DNA of 64,000 nt from Marasmius tenuissimus (GCA_029532415.1 JAQOTA010000053.1:868001-932000); one strand, 5' to 3'; numbered from the stretch's first letter, positions 10,076-22,200 are shown. Numbers and translations: made by a program. The notes: generated by a model not told the origin, from the sequence alone.

Positions 10076-10640
10076 TCAACTGAAGTAATTATCTATGTTG
10101 GAGTCTTCAGGATAATAAGAATCAATGAAGGTTTCATGATCTAGATAATCGGTATAGAATGGATCGCATAAGATAGGATTAGAGAACAAGAAGGATTGAG
10201 AGAGCCAACAACCCATGACAGGGGAGTACTTGAAGAACAAGAGCTTGGTATAGTCAAGCTTCAGAGGCGCTGGGCACTCAGCACAACTGACGGCGGCGTT
10301 GATCCAAGTGTTGACAGCTCCAGGAGTACAAGCAGTTTTGAAGTCGAGGAAACTGACTTGAGCAATGGACTCGGCGACCATGTCAATGACAGACCTGGTG
10401 TTGTGAGGAATGAAGTGGTCAAAGGTATCCTTGCAGAGATAGATTTCATCCTGGATCATGTCATAACAAATCACGTAGCCCCAGTAGATGGATCTGTGGC
10501 AACTGAGGAAGAACTGCTGGAAGATGATTCTGAGGATAGCTTCTCGTTCTGCATTGAGTGGAATGAGTAGGATGATGCAGCGCTCCTTGATCTTATCAGA
10601 GTAGTCTTCTGGATACCACCAGAGCTTATATAACTCTGAA
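10076..10640 (-). pseudogene. Hypothetical protein fragment, no family recognised
   Basis: A minus-strand frame of about 185 codons runs from the TSSSELYKLWWYPEDYSD region to a stop at 10076 and looks protein-like: hydrophobic and aromatic residues are well spaced (IIFQQFFLSCHRSIYWGYVI; DEIYLCKDTFDHFIPHNTR; CWLSQSFLFSNPILCDPFYT). No catalytic motif, signal peptide or known domain is visible. Upstream (10648-10960) the frame breaks up with several stops, so the 5' part is degraded or has very short introns. The gene lies between inverted repeat arms and may be transposon cargo. I do not recognise it. Confidence 0.45.
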
Positions 10641-10959
10641 GAGGAGGTCAGAAGGCCGCCTCGGAATCTAGAAAATAGAAAAACTTACTATAGAGTAAGT
10701 TGCAGAAGTGGTCTTCAATGTTATGCAAGCATGCCATAGTGCGCTCGGGGAAAAAGTAAGCAAGGAATTGGGACAACCTAGTACTTGCTTTTACTGACCT
10801 CTGGACTTTCCACCAAAGTGGAAATTTTACTTCGGAAACTAAGAAATTAGCGCTTCGAAGGCATGGATCCAAACCAGGCACTGGACACTAAACAATGATC
10901 AAGAAGTGATTGGAGGTGCTTCACCTTTGGCATACCTCCCTCGTACTTGTACATTGGGA

Positions 10960-11589
10960 TATTGACTGTACTAGGGGTATAGTTGGCGCTGGTAGCAAAC
11001 GCAAAGCTCAACTGTACTAGAAGGCAAGGGACTAAGAAAGAAAGTAATGGTGCACCGAAGAATCAAGTAGGAGTTCTGGCTGAACCATTGAACTATTACC
11101 CGGTATCCAAGGTACCAAGATTGGATATAGTGGGGTGGCCATATGGATGGCAGGATGTCAGAACCATCCAAGCTACAGAAAGGACATCGACCTGGCTATG
11201 GACAGCTGGGTAACTCAACAAATATAGTCATCTAGTAGCACTTCGGAGGCAGACAGAATGGGATGACCTGTGACGATTGAAGAATCTAGAACTGGAGGAT
11301 CAATGCTGCAGAGGCAGATAGGCAGAATGGAACCATCAATAGGAGAAACCCGGAAGAAAAGAATGGTATAGAATGTTCGAGGCTGATGATACTTCTGAAG
11401 CAAATTGTTGGTTTTGACTTTGGGGTTCAAAAGCATAGATTAAACACAAAACTCTCCCAGTATATTCCAAAGTAGGTAGTGTATGCCTTCGAGACATGGT
11501 TTATTCGATATTTGTATGATTCAGTAGAATTAGAGCATCCTAGAGTATATAAGCAGTGGGGTTTTCATCAAGAATCCCCAAGCAATCTG
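10960..11589. other. Intergenic, no gene recognised
   Basis: Only short frames (10983-11213 plus, 11215-11436 minus). Nothing resembles a known family. Confidence 0.35.
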
Positions 11590-12130
11590 TACAATTAGTA
11601 TTCAGAGGATACAAAGCTATTCCACGTGTTGGGTAGTTAGTTGACCTGGGAGCGCTTCTGGAGAGACATTAGAACAGAATAGAACTTTGTTTGCACAAAA
11701 CCCAGAAAATCCATTGAACACTTGCTTGACCTTGACTTTGCATTGTTTGTCTGCGACGCCGACTTGACTGGCTGAGCTATTGTTGAACTTCCAAAGCTAA
11801 TTGGGCTGAGGATATTGTTCGCCATTGACAGTTGGTCTTCGGTTATTGACAGACTTGATTGGAGTCTTATTGCCATTGTTTGATTTGATTGTCTTGTTGC
11901 CCCTCGCTGTTCGAGTGGTTCTGAAGCTAGTTGAAGCCCAAGAACGCACTTCCAAAGCACCAAACAAACTCTACATTCCCCAAAACAACCTATAAACCTC
12001 TCTTCCAAACCCCACTTTTGACCTCCGAACTGGTTTCAGAGGCGTCACTACCTTAGTTGGATAGTTTCTTGAGTCAGATTTCCATCAGCCTACTATTGCA
12101 GTCTGGCTAAGAGCAGAACCTACAATCAAT
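11590..12130 (+). repeat. ~540-bp direct repeat, copy 1 (other copy at the window end)
   Basis: Near-identical to 63468-64000, starting at TACAATTAGTATTCAGAGGA. Both copies contain a decayed plus-strand frame with the same stop after RDIR.E: SEDMELFHLLGSQLTWECFW in copy 2, then LLDLDF.LFVC.ADLTG.AIVEL and SWSSVIDRLDWSLIAIV before a stop. The element type is not recognised; an internal part of an LTR retrotransposon is possible because copy 2 follows an LTR-like repeat. Confidence 0.75.
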
Positions 12131-12208
12131 GCCGATCCCCGATTCCCGCACCCTTCAGCTACACTCTTGAGTGTTGGGAGGATTTGACCTACGAGTTAGA
12201 TTTTATTA

Positions 12209-12954
12209 TACACTGTTAGGATTGTGCGGAGCAGATAGGGATAAGATAAGATATGGGATCTTATATGCTGTTGGATAGATGGATAGGAAAGAGATATGAT
12301 GAAGGAGTGTGGGAGCAACAGATCTAGAGCAGACAGTAGCTGAAGGTTTCGCCAACAGCACCATGAACTGAGCTGTCCTTCTACTAGACTAAGAGGACAA
12401 GTTGCGAGAGAGATGGAAAGACATTAGAGTCATGATGGGGATTGACCCAGATTGAAACCTGGTTGATTTCGAGTCTTCTGATACAGGATAGAAGTATAGA
12501 GCTTATATAGGGTTATAGTAAATGAATGAATCATAAGTGAGTCAAGTGCGGGAAATGTTGATGTATCATATGGAAGTCAAACGTGGGGAGAAATGTACCG
12601 GAAGGGAAATGAACCGGAAATGAATATGTGCATGATGGAATGAAGATATGAATAGAATAAGTGAGCATGGGAATATCTCGCAAGTCGGAGATAAGTAAGT
12701 CAAAACAAGTTGGAATGAAAGGTGAAAGAGTCCCGGAAGTGGAGGCAGAAGTGGCGGAGGTTCCAGGGATGGACTTGGTGCAAGAGACTGAACCGTGGAA
12801 GTGAAGGTTGAGTGCTGGGGATGGAATAGTGTTGGAATGGACTTGAATAAAAGCCCGGAAATACCCGGGATAGGTCCGGAAGTGATGTGACCAGCCAAGT
12901 GTGACATGACTAGGTGAGATAGACCAGGGTAAGATGCATGGATGTAACATACAC
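12209..12954 (-). mobile_element. Solo LTR with TACAC target-site duplication
   Basis: 12214-12949 starts TGTTAGGATT and ends GATGTAACA, giving the inverted TGTTA/TAACA ends of an LTR. It is bordered by TACAC at 12209-12213 and 12950-12954. It belongs to the same family as the LTR at 3646-4236. A TATATAG near 12505 suits a minus-strand promoter. No internal retrotransposon sequence is attached, so it is the product of LTR-LTR recombination. Confidence 0.92.
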
Positions 12955-12959
12955 CGTGA

Positions 12960-13697
12960 GTGGCGCTTTACAACGTAACATTCGAGAGAGCTCACAACAT
13001 GTGGACAACAGAAGAAGCATTTGTCGAAATCAAGTGCTTGGATTGTTTGGAGGTCTTCTCCACAGCATCAGCAACTATCAGGCATTTGAATGCATCAAAG
13101 AAGTGTTCAATATACTACAGCACTGAGCTGCATTTTCTTTCTGTCCAGGAAAGCCTGCCCTCAGTTGCCCTTGTGACTTTGTCTGGGTGCTTGATATGTG
13201 ATACTGAAGCAGTTGATATGGACCATGACTCGAAGGTTTTTGTATGTGTATGCTGCAAAAGAGAGAGGCCCAATACTCCATTCTTCAGATCTTGGAGAGA
13301 CTGTGTGCGTACCATATATCTGTGGATGTTACCAACTGACTGTGTTATATTTCATGTTTTCCCCTAGGGTGCATTACTGATTTGCCAGGTTAAACACTTT
13401 GACTTGGCAGGTCACAGGAATTGCACCGATAAAGAACTTGCCAAACCCACTGTGTTATTCCATCAAGCAATTGCATCTGAGCTTACTCACTACAATGATA
13501 ATGCCAATGTATGGGCCTGTGCACATTACTATGACTTCATGAGGATGGGAACATCCTGCAGTGAGATGATACATCACTTGCAGAGTTGGTATGTTTTCTA
13601 TCATTACTCCTTGTGGGCGGACCTTGTATCTATGTTTTACAGTCATTGCAAGAGTCATCCCTTGGTGCTGTCAGATATGTTTTACAATGACACGTAA
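12960..13697 (+). other. Open frames without recognised product
   Basis: Plus-strand frames 12960-13367 and 13404-13697 show some protein-like sequence (AHNMWTTEEAFVEIKCLDCL; paired Cys in CLICDTE and VCVCCKRERP; LFHQAIASELTHYNDNANVW). The Cys pairs hint at a zinc ribbon, but spacing is irregular and I recognise no family. It may be a decayed gene in the CpG-poor region next to the solo LTR. Confidence 0.25.
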
Positions 13698-13857
13698 CTG
13701 TCCTTCTTGATTATGTCTTCTTGGAAATTCTCTTAGGCATGGTATGAGTACATAATGCCCTATAATATATTTGATGATTGAAAGACATGCTCATCATAAG
13801 AAGGAGTATCCAAATTCATATTTGCCTGCTGTGCCATGGTAGGTCCCACACTTGAAT

Positions 13858-13992
13858 TCCCTTGATATGACTACAGGTCCTAGTTGTACTTCCAAAGTAA
13901 TAGTTTCTTCCATTATACAACTCCTACAGTTTTCAGAGATAAGGAGAGGCACCTCCAAGGTGCTATTCTCTCCTTATGCTAGGATCTGAGCC
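13858..13992 (-). repeat. Right arm of the inverted repeat pair
   Basis: Reverse complement of 9688-9823 with scattered differences, some of the C-to-T type. It sits just before an isolated hAT-like terminus. Confidence 0.8.
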
Positions 13993-14009
13993 ACTCAATT
14001 CAAATGGCT

Positions 14010-14096
14010 CCCTGGTGAGCTGTTCTGCCAAGCGGTTCCACCTGGTCCAATTCAGTTCTGGTTAAAATGTGGTTCTGAGCTGTTGGGAACACTAGT
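14010..14096 (-). mobile_element. Isolated hAT-like terminus
   Basis: The minus strand reads CTAGTGTTCCCAACAGCTCA followed by GAACC/GGTTC motifs, close to the left end of the hAT element at 49535 (TAGTGTTACCAACAGCTCGG). No partner terminus was found. It may be a decayed MITE derived from that family. Confidence 0.5.
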
Positions 14097-14768
14097 AGCA
14101 GCAGTCTTGATTTTGAGTTGGTATTGCCTTGTGCCCAGCAGTACATATGGACTGAAAAACAATTGTAATATAACTGAAATACTTTTAAATGGCTCACCTT
14201 CTGTTATTACAAATGTCTCATCTGGGCATTTTACTGAGTGATGGCACAAAAAAGAATCAAAGGTTATGTCAAGGCTTTTGCTGCTGTTATTCAAAATTAT
14301 TCTCCTTTGGCAAATTATGACTTCTGGTTTCAGAAAATGTACTAACACAGTTTTCCTGACATATCTATGTTCTGATTGTGTGAGTCCTGGATTGAGCCAG
14401 ATTTGTTTGTTATTGGAAGGACAGGAAAAGTGTGTCTCATGGCTACCTAAGGTAATGATAGTCACATTGCCAAAGTTGTCAGTCCAGTCTAAAGTACATG
14501 CAAACCTAATTTGTATCTAGATTGTGTCAGATGAGTGATAGAAGAGGGCAGCACTGTTCAAACTCAAGAGAGAAGCATAGCTCAATAAAGTGGAATATCA
14601 TGATGTTCATAAATGCTTATTTGATAATGGAGAGGGCAGAACAGTGAAGTCGTACAGCAACAAAAGATGTTACACTTCTATGTATTGTGCAGCTACAACC
14701 TCCAACATGCAAAATTTCCTTTTGTATCCAGTTTGTTTGTCTGCACTGTCTGAAAAAGGCTGAGCCTC
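14097..14768. other. CpG-poor spacer, possible decayed gene on minus
   Basis: A minus frame at 14052-14465 (LNPGLTQSEHRYVRKTVLVH; SFLCHHSVKCPDETFVITEG) looks mildly protein-like but has no recognised family. GTGGGTGGGTGGGTG lies at 14785-14800, within the tail of NLR-A. Confidence 0.25.
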
Positions 14769-17623
14769 TTATTGCCAGTATCTGTGTGGGTGGGTGGGTG
14801 TTTCTTGTGCTCTGAGTCTGTGCCTGAAATTTTCCAAGTTTTCCCAGTTTTCCTCCCACTGCTGCCAAGGCAAAGCAAGGATCTGTGCTCTTAATGCCTC
14901 CCCTTCTCCAGCAAACTTGTTTGGGAAAGTCTATTCAAAAAGAAGAATATCAGTGATGATACAATACAAAACAGGCAGGAAATCCAGGGGTTGGAGTCTA
15001 GAATGTTGATACTCACCTTGATCCACTTCAACATGTCTTCCCTTCCTTTCTGTACATATTGATAAAGAACACACATCTCCATACAACCCTTTGCAAGCCC
15101 AAAGAATGTCCGACAGAGTAAGAGGAGCTCTGCATCAAGGCGACAGGATTTTAGGAGTAATGAAGTCATCATGTTGTCAAAGATACACCACATGTTTCCT
15201 AGAGATTCATAGTCCCTCACACCCTTTTGAACAAGCTCCTCAAAATAGGTGATGTGAATCCTGACAAGCTCCAAGCAAGCAGCCTGGTATGCAAGGTGCC
15301 CTGGATCACATGATGTATCCCTTTTCAGGGGATCACAACGGCAATCTGTGAGGTGCATTTTGTCATCCTCATTATCCTCGGCTTCTGAAACAATACCACC
15401 TCTTTTATATATATGAGGACATTGAGTGGCATAGTGAATGAGTCGATAAATTATGCCTTTTTGTGCAGGCACACTGGGGGGGGGATTTAAGATGGAAATA
15501 CTGAGGAAATTTCTTGAGTTTCTGCACAAGATCCTTCACTGGATCAGGTCCATCCATATCTTTGTTCATCTTGTAACTGTGGCCATTGACCTGGTCTTTG
15601 CTGTTGTTATTGTAGGGCAGATGACCAGTGCATTGAGGATGTGTGTGTGTGCAGACCTTTGGGTGGTCTCCTGCTCCCTGCTCATCTGGTTTTCCATTGT
15701 TCCCAGGATCATGCTAGCAATAAAAAAGTATAAGCCACAGGCACAGGTGCAATGAAGGAAGTAACTTGCATATTTCCCCACCCACTGTACCATATCCTTA
15801 AATACATCCTTCCAATCTTTCCACTCCCTCGAATACCAATTGGAAGTACGAGCTGCCAGATACACAGATACAAGGTCAACATTCTGCAGATCATCCAGTA
15901 AATCACGGGTTGGCTGGGGAATCGACACGCATAACTTCCTCCACCCTGTAAAGTTGTAACAGGTGTTGTATTCATAGTAGAGTTCATAGGAGCTGTGAGC
16001 ACATGTGGCAACAGGTTTAGTATCCATGAGAGACTACCAAAGACAGATAGCTCCATACCTATAAGTTTGCAGTTTACTGGCTGTGAGGGTCCCAAGCCAT
16101 TGTTGTGCAATTGTGTAACTCTGAGCAGGAATGTTGATATAGAAATGACCTGACCTAGTACGGTCAACCAGATAATCTCTGAACGAGGTATGGTAAAAGA
16201 CAATGGAACGATCCCAGCGATCATCAATGTCCAGTACCGAATGCATTCCACGTAGTGTCAAAGCAAGCTGACCTGAGCGCAGTTCAAGTATGTGCTCAAT
16301 GAACATAGGAACTGGGTCCAGTCCTACAATGTCTGGAAGTATGAGAATGACTGCCAGAATGCGGAGAATTTGACAGTGGTTTGGATTGGATTCGAGGATG
16401 ACATTGTAGAGGCAGTCGAGGTCATGGTAAGGGGAGTTGGTGGAAACATCATTCGGATGGCTGTCAAGGATGATCTGAAGCTGTGCAATGGGGTGATTAT
16501 ACGCAAGTGTAATGAACTTGATCACTGTTGCTGCGTAGACGAACTGGCCACAGGTCCACACAACCAAGACCTCGAGATCCCTTTCCGAAGGCCAGGGACT
16601 CGGGAACTGAACGTGGCTGTACTTTCGAGAGGTGGCAATCTCATGGAAGTGATAGCGGTAATACTGCCTGATGTCTTCGCGAGCCGCAAGGGAATTGTCC
16701 AGAACAATCCTTTTCGAGAGATGAGAGAGAGGCTCATCAGCAAAGGCCTCCTGAATCCATGATTCTGGACGACTGCATATCAGGAATCGCAGCGGACAGT
16801 GAGGTACTTGTTCGAAGGCGGTTCGGATAGTGGATATAATGCGTAACTGAGTTTGCTCGTCCCCACACTCGTCGAGTCCGTCAATGACAATAACGGTCGG
16901 AACTGACAGTACACCTGTAAAATCTCTTGGCCAGCTCCAGTCCGGTGCAGGATTGAGAATCAGATCGCGAAATTGGCGTTCTATGCTGGCGCCCAAGACT
17001 GTCGGATCATTCAGGATCCGCTCTTCAATGGCGTTCTTCAAGGCGGGCATCGTAAGAGTGAGACCATGTGCGACGGTGAGCCAGAGCGCGGAGGGGTTGT
17101 TGCGGTTTGGGTCAGATCGGAAGAAGAAGAATGAGGATACGAGGCTGTTTTCCGACTCGCACTCCTGAGCGACAGTCATGGCGATCGCGGACTTTCCGAC
17201 ACCAGCGGCTCCGGAGAGCCAGCATATGGGGTGGTCCTGCTGTTTCGTTGACCACCAGTCATGAATCATGCCAAGAGCTCGCTCGCGGGTTCCCGGAAGG
17301 CACTGCCCCCGTTCGAACTGTTGTTCAGCTTTGTGAGATGCCCCGACACGAGAGAGCATGCTCCAGATGTTTCTTTGAGCTGTAATACACACACTTGAGA
17401 ACGGCCGTAGTGGAAGATGGGACACAGGGTACTCACGACTGGCCTGAACGACTGTGTAACAGTTGTTAATAAAATCTCGACCAGCATTCTTCATCTCCCC
17501 TCCAACCATAAACTGGCCTGAACTGTTGTTGACATTCTGGTCTCGCCCGTGATTGACGTCCCTGTACGTCGCACGGGTGCTGCCATGCAGACCACAGCCA
17601 GTATGAGCGTCCTGCATGGACAT
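14769..17623 (-). pseudogene. NACHT-domain NLR-like gene A, interrupted
   Basis: STAND NTPase of the fungal NLR type. ATG at 17623 (MSMQDAHTG) is chosen because the paralogues share it. A short N-terminal segment (GRDQNVNNSSGQF; GGEMKNAGRDFINN) is followed by intron 17380-17436, then the NACHT domain with Walker A LSGAAGVGKSAIAMTVAQ, FFFFRSDPNRNNPSA and Walker B VIVIDGLDECG, and a winged-helix/HSFRDYL-type segment (FYHTSFRDYLVD). Codon TTG of the intact paralogue is TAG here (16034-16036), ending the frame; homology resumes two codons later. The next intron is GC-AG (15714-15769), and at least one further frameshift lies near 15620. The C-terminal Cys-rich part and last exon (to 14769) remain recognisable. 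Likely a pseudogene, though a truncated 530-residue NACHT protein is possible. Confidence 0.85.
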
Positions 17624-20364
17624 CAACCTCGCCGGATCGTTGATACCACAAGCAAATGACGTGATTACAGGATAAGTGATTGCCAAACGTAAGCTCAACG
17701 GTCGAGCGTGAGCTTTGGGTGAGATGGAGAACGTGTGGAACTGAGGGGGCGAGTTGGTGGTTGTGGTGAGAGAACTGGCAACACGTTGCAGGTGTGTAGA
17801 CCTGTCACCGGTCCGTATATGATGAGGCAAGCTGCTCACGACTCAGCTTGCTCGTCCGTGAGGGGCCGCGTGACAGGCCTGGCAGGTGTGCATTGAAAGC
17901 ATTTTTATGAGACTGAACTACAGATGCCGGTTCGTTCCTCACCGGCATCATGGTTCCAACCGAGCGAAGGCTGATGACTCAGCATTCACTCTTTCCTCGC
18001 GACTTCCACCTGTCGCTCGCAGCCTTCCAGTTCCGTTTCCCTTCCTACCGTTTGCTTGTTTTTTGAACCCACCAGCCCTCCCTTCTGCGCATCAGAGTAA
18101 TATTAACCGCACAAATCAGAATACAAGTACATTATCGCCTAAATACATATCTGTCACGTATCGGATCCGAAGCCCTTGACATATCAAGGCCTGAGATGAC
18201 GACAATCGTTGAGGTCAGAAGGAGCAGCGGAAGGTTCCCGCCCACCCAGGCGGCGTGACCCTTCCCGCGACCCGGTCGAGCTTCGCTCGCCCCAGCCCAA
18301 CCTTTAGCTCCTCTCTGTCCCCAGCAGTCGTCCTCACTGAGACGAGGTTGGAAGCTGTCAATGATGAATGATCAATGATTAGCTAGTCAGGCGATATTGT
18401 CGGCGGTCATGGGCTTGGAATGGACCGAATGAGAATACAACGAGCGCCTGAACAGGATTCCCGACGTTGAAGTCAAACATTAGACAAGGATTGTCGAATG
18501 TGTGTAACGTGTAGTTGAGCTATAATATTGGAGAATCAGTACCGAGGAGGTAGGGGCTACTCGACAAGAGCGACTGCTCACAATCGAACATTTTCCCCTT
18601 CAGCTTCCCGTCCTCGGAGGGCTTCATATCCAGCAATTTACATGTGTTCTCGTAAACCTGCTTGAGTTCGATGAATTTCCCAGCTTGATCTCGTCACTAG
18701 TACTCCGCCATGGCCTTGTTGGTATTGAGGGAGCGTTTGTTATCCGTTCGTCATTTCTTGGTTCCAGAAGCCGAATCGTTTGCGTTTGAGAGACGAAAAA
18801 CATGGATTGACGCTGATTAACCCCCCTGGTCATGGCAGAGTCTGAGAAGGAGGTCAAGCGCCCGTTCTTCGCTCTCACTCTCACCTCTCAACGAAGACAA
18901 CAAGTTGTATGGTCATCAAACAAACCCAATCGCCGCTACTTTGTTAAAGAAATAGTTAAGAACTCGGATACTTGATGCTTACTGGCCGCTACCGTTCGAC
19001 CAGGCTTGTCGGCGGTCGCTTGTTTTGAGAACACCTGGTCGACTGTCAACTAGGTTCGACGAACCTCGTTTGCGAACCTCAAACCTCGGCCTCAAGCCTC
19101 AAACCTAGTCAGGAACAGCGGATGACGTACGTCTGGACAGGTTTGCGTAGGTAGGTTTGAGCCGACTTGTAAACTTTTCTCACGGACCTGTCCCTCCCAA
19201 GCCTCCATCGCGATCGCTATCCTGCTTTGTTTCTTTGTTTGCCCGTCCTTCTTCTGTATTCGGGGAGGTTAGTGCTTTCGCATTTTCTGGATACTACGGG
19301 GGACGACACACCTGTAACCAATAGATTGGGGCTTGGGTAAGGCTCAGTACCACCCGGAGCATCGTATCCTGAACAAAGAGCGAACTACATTGGCGAAGTA
19401 AGGTTGAGAAGGACGTGGCACCTCAGTTGCTACAATAGTATGTTTGCAATGGCTATCTTGAGTCTATCAAAGACATCAACACTTTGCCAGGCAACTAAAA
19501 CAATAGATCTCGGCTTACTGTGTACGAGAGAATGGTTAGTGGTTAGCTCCGGACAAATGGCTCCAGTGTGTCGTGACGGGTTTGAGGTTTGACTCAGGTC
19601 CAAGGTGGAAGTTTGTGGTAGTGGGATGATGGAAAGCAGGTTCGTGGGAGCTGACCGGAGAAATTAGCCAAGGTTCGAGCAAGGTTTGAGGTTTGAGGTC
19701 TGAGGTTCACGCGCACTCATCCGTTAGTAGACTGGGTGTTCTGCTTGTTTTGCGCTATCATCAACCGTCGACCGAACTTTCACTTCGAATCGTCGAACGA
19801 CCTCCCCGTATTAGGACATGCGGTAACTCTAGACTATGGGACTAGCCTCAAACTCAACCGCGACGATGGCTGAGATTCGTTGGCAATCCACAAATAAACT
19901 GACCAAATCATCCAAGGCTGGCGATGGATCATAGGCCGACGGGGGCATTCTCAACTTCCAGCCCTTCAACTTTCCACTTGTCACTTTATATCGAGGATAC
20001 TCATCTGGAGGACACGACTCCGCGGCCAGCGCTCGTGGCTATTCGACATTCAACGTTCAACCTCCATGCTATGATCTGGGTGCTTCGTGTATATACTCGG
20101 CGCATCAAGTGGCCATTAGCATTTGTAGCACACGGAATAGAACAGAAAGAATCGGTCCATATGGACCGATGATCGTTGGACTTTGACAAACGAAGTTTGG
20201 AGTGTGGTACAAAACGAATGAACGACTACCTACTTGTACTTACTGTTACCAATAACTATATACATACCTGGACTATGCTACAAAACTATAAGGGACAAGA
20301 AAGAAAAAGCTAGCTAGCAAGAAAGTCGAAAGTAACTATAAAATCATAGGGGTCGTAACAAAGG
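17624..20364. other. Intergenic of left arm, with an ~0.9-kb extra segment
   Basis: 17880-18980 and 19900-20364 match, in reverse, the spacer between F and NLR-B (29969-31400): for example ATTCGGCTTCTGGAACCAAG on the minus strand near 18765 and its counterpart near 30730. The part from about 18985 to 19850 has no counterpart there. It contains AAACCTC/GAGGTTT motifs at both sides (19075-19110 direct, 19680-19705 inverted), as if it were an inserted non-autonomous element. No gene is recognised. Confidence 0.6.
20154..20169. promoter_or_regulatory. Conserved 16-bp palindrome downstream of F genes
   Basis: CGGTCCATATGGACCG is a perfect palindrome, about 200 bp past the end of F-prime. A near-identical site (GGTCCATATGGACC) lies about 220 bp past the end of F at 30186-30199. 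Conservation may simply reflect the recent duplication; a role in termination or protein binding is a guess. Confidence 0.35.
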
Positions 20365-22200
20365 CTACACCTCATCCTCATCAACATGCGCTCTCAACGC
20401 CTCCTCCACAGTCATCCGCCTCCCATCAGCGGACCTCACTTTCAACGGCTCCAACACATGCGGTTCCCTCGGCTTTGAGCTCCTCCTCCTCCGTCTCCCC
20501 CTCCCAACCTTCTCCAACTCGCATTCGAGTACTATACCAAGCTCTTCACCTTCCACAACAGCCTCGGGTTCCTCTTCGACTTGTACCGGTGCTTCCTCCT
20601 TTTCCTCCTCCTTATCACTTTCGCTACTCCCTCACCATTCAACCTAACCCTCTCTCCAACATCCTCCCTCTCTTCCATCTTCTTCGGCCTCGATTTGGTC
20701 CTCTGCCTCGACCTCTCAATCCTCCTCGCAAGATACGGCTAACGCCGGTGCCTTCGCCGACAGAGGGGGCATTGAATACGACGCCGAGAGCGACGAAAGC
20801 GTTCGTTTTCTTTCTCGCGTCGAGGAGAGAAAGGGGGTGAAGATGCAGGTGATGAGGAAGCTAGGAAGGAATGTAACGATAGGGATCTCGCCATAACTGG
20901 TGGAGATGAAGGTGGTGCGAGCGGAAATAGGATGCTAGACGGTGGTGGTGAGGATGTGGCTAAGGCTCGGAACCCCACCGACGACGACGAAGACACGTCT
21001 AGACCCAAACTAGGCGTCGAAAGTAGACTCGTCGTACTCGACGCTTCACCCACATCTCGAAGTGCGTACGGGTTCTCCATGCCCACCCCGACGCCTATGC
21101 GGCTCAAGTAATCTTCGAACGTGTCTCCGTCCCAGTTACTCCCTACGAGTCCGGCTGTGAGGTCTTCCCCCTCGAATGCGTCTTCTGCGAGAGAACCGTC
21201 GTCGAAGGCGAGAGGTGTGATGGCTGTGATATTCACTGGGTTTAGGTAGACGGGACCTCTGGCTTTGAACACTGTAGTCGTGTTTCCTTTTCCTTTACGC
21301 GATTGAATGGGAGCGGTGTTGAGCGTGATATGAACTTTTGTAGAGTTTATGTGGTACTGAGTGTAGTATGAGTATGCAAACGCGAGAAAAAAGAGCAGAA
21401 TGGAAGACACGCACATAAACAATCCCAACGGGCTTCATTCTCGGAGTCACGTCGTCTTCGTCGTCATCGTCATCGTCGGGAGAGTTGGATACGTGTTCGG
21501 GCGTGAAATCTTCCTCAGCTTCCCATCGTGGTTCTTCCTCCTCATTCTCGCCATCCTCGCCCAACTCGTCCTTCTCCTCTTCTTCATCGGTGTTACTATC
21601 AGCGTCAGCATCTGACTCGTCGGATACCGGATCCAAGATCTTCACAGTCGACCTCGTAATCGTCCCCGATCGATACGATTTGGACCACATCACCATGTTC
21701 TTCCGGATCTCAAACAGATGGCTTCTCGTCTTCTTTTCTCCCGCTTGCTCTCCCTTCTCCTCCTCGGCAGGTATCCCACACTGCCCACCAAACAACCACG
21801 CAATCAACACTCTGACGTGTAAGAGCGTATACGCCAAAGGCACTTGCATCGCTTTGTGCATGCCTTCTCCTCTCCCTCCCCGTTCCGCCGCGGAGGACTG
21901 AAACCTCAAAACGACGTGTCTTCTGACTTTTGTTGGAGGTGAAAGACGTCGTCCGAATGGGTTTGTGGGCGAATTTGTTGATTCTGGTGGGTGTAGATAT
22001 AGACATGCATGTGAAGGTCCAGGTGCATCCCAGTCGTAGAACGGGATAGTTTCCGGTTCGTCAAAGGGTGTTGTTGAGAGGTTAAAGCTGAATGACGACG
22101 ATGAGAGTCATCGTTTCTTGGTTGGAGATGAAGGTGCGGGTGGTGGTAAAGAGTTTCTGACTCTGTCTAGACTTGCGTGTCGTTTGCATGTACGTGGCAT
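20365..22200 (-). pseudogene. F-prime: decayed copy of the acidic conserved hypothetical gene
   Basis: Close copy of the intact gene at 28034-29968 in the opposite orientation. ATG at 22200 opens MPRTCKRHASLDRVRNSLPP. An in-frame TGA (CGA-TGA for CGA-CGT) appears near 22112, about 30 codons in, and later segments lie in different frames (21295-21909, 20739-21428, 20365-20556), showing further frameshifts, e.g. around 20740-20780. Conserved blocks remain: VQ.PLAYTLLHVRVLIAWLFG, HLFEIRKN.VMWSKSYR, EEEPRWEAEEDFTPEHV, LTAGLVGSNWDGD, and the C-terminal ADGRRMTVEEALRAHVDEDE. The intron after VGIVY has the same position as in F. Confidence 0.85.

Noticed and set aside
14010..14096. Right end of the hAT element starting at 5536
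   Set aside because: The flanking 8 bases do not match (TACCGGGT expected), and sequence identity of the termini is only partial.
16292..16762. 156-codon plus frame over NLR-A, repeated over NLR-B
   Set aside because: Antisense of the NACHT region; conservation follows from the sense protein.
20475..20840. Plus-strand Pro/Ser-rich frame
   Set aside because: Antisense of the F-prime Arg/Glu-rich tail; the conserved protein is on the minus strand.
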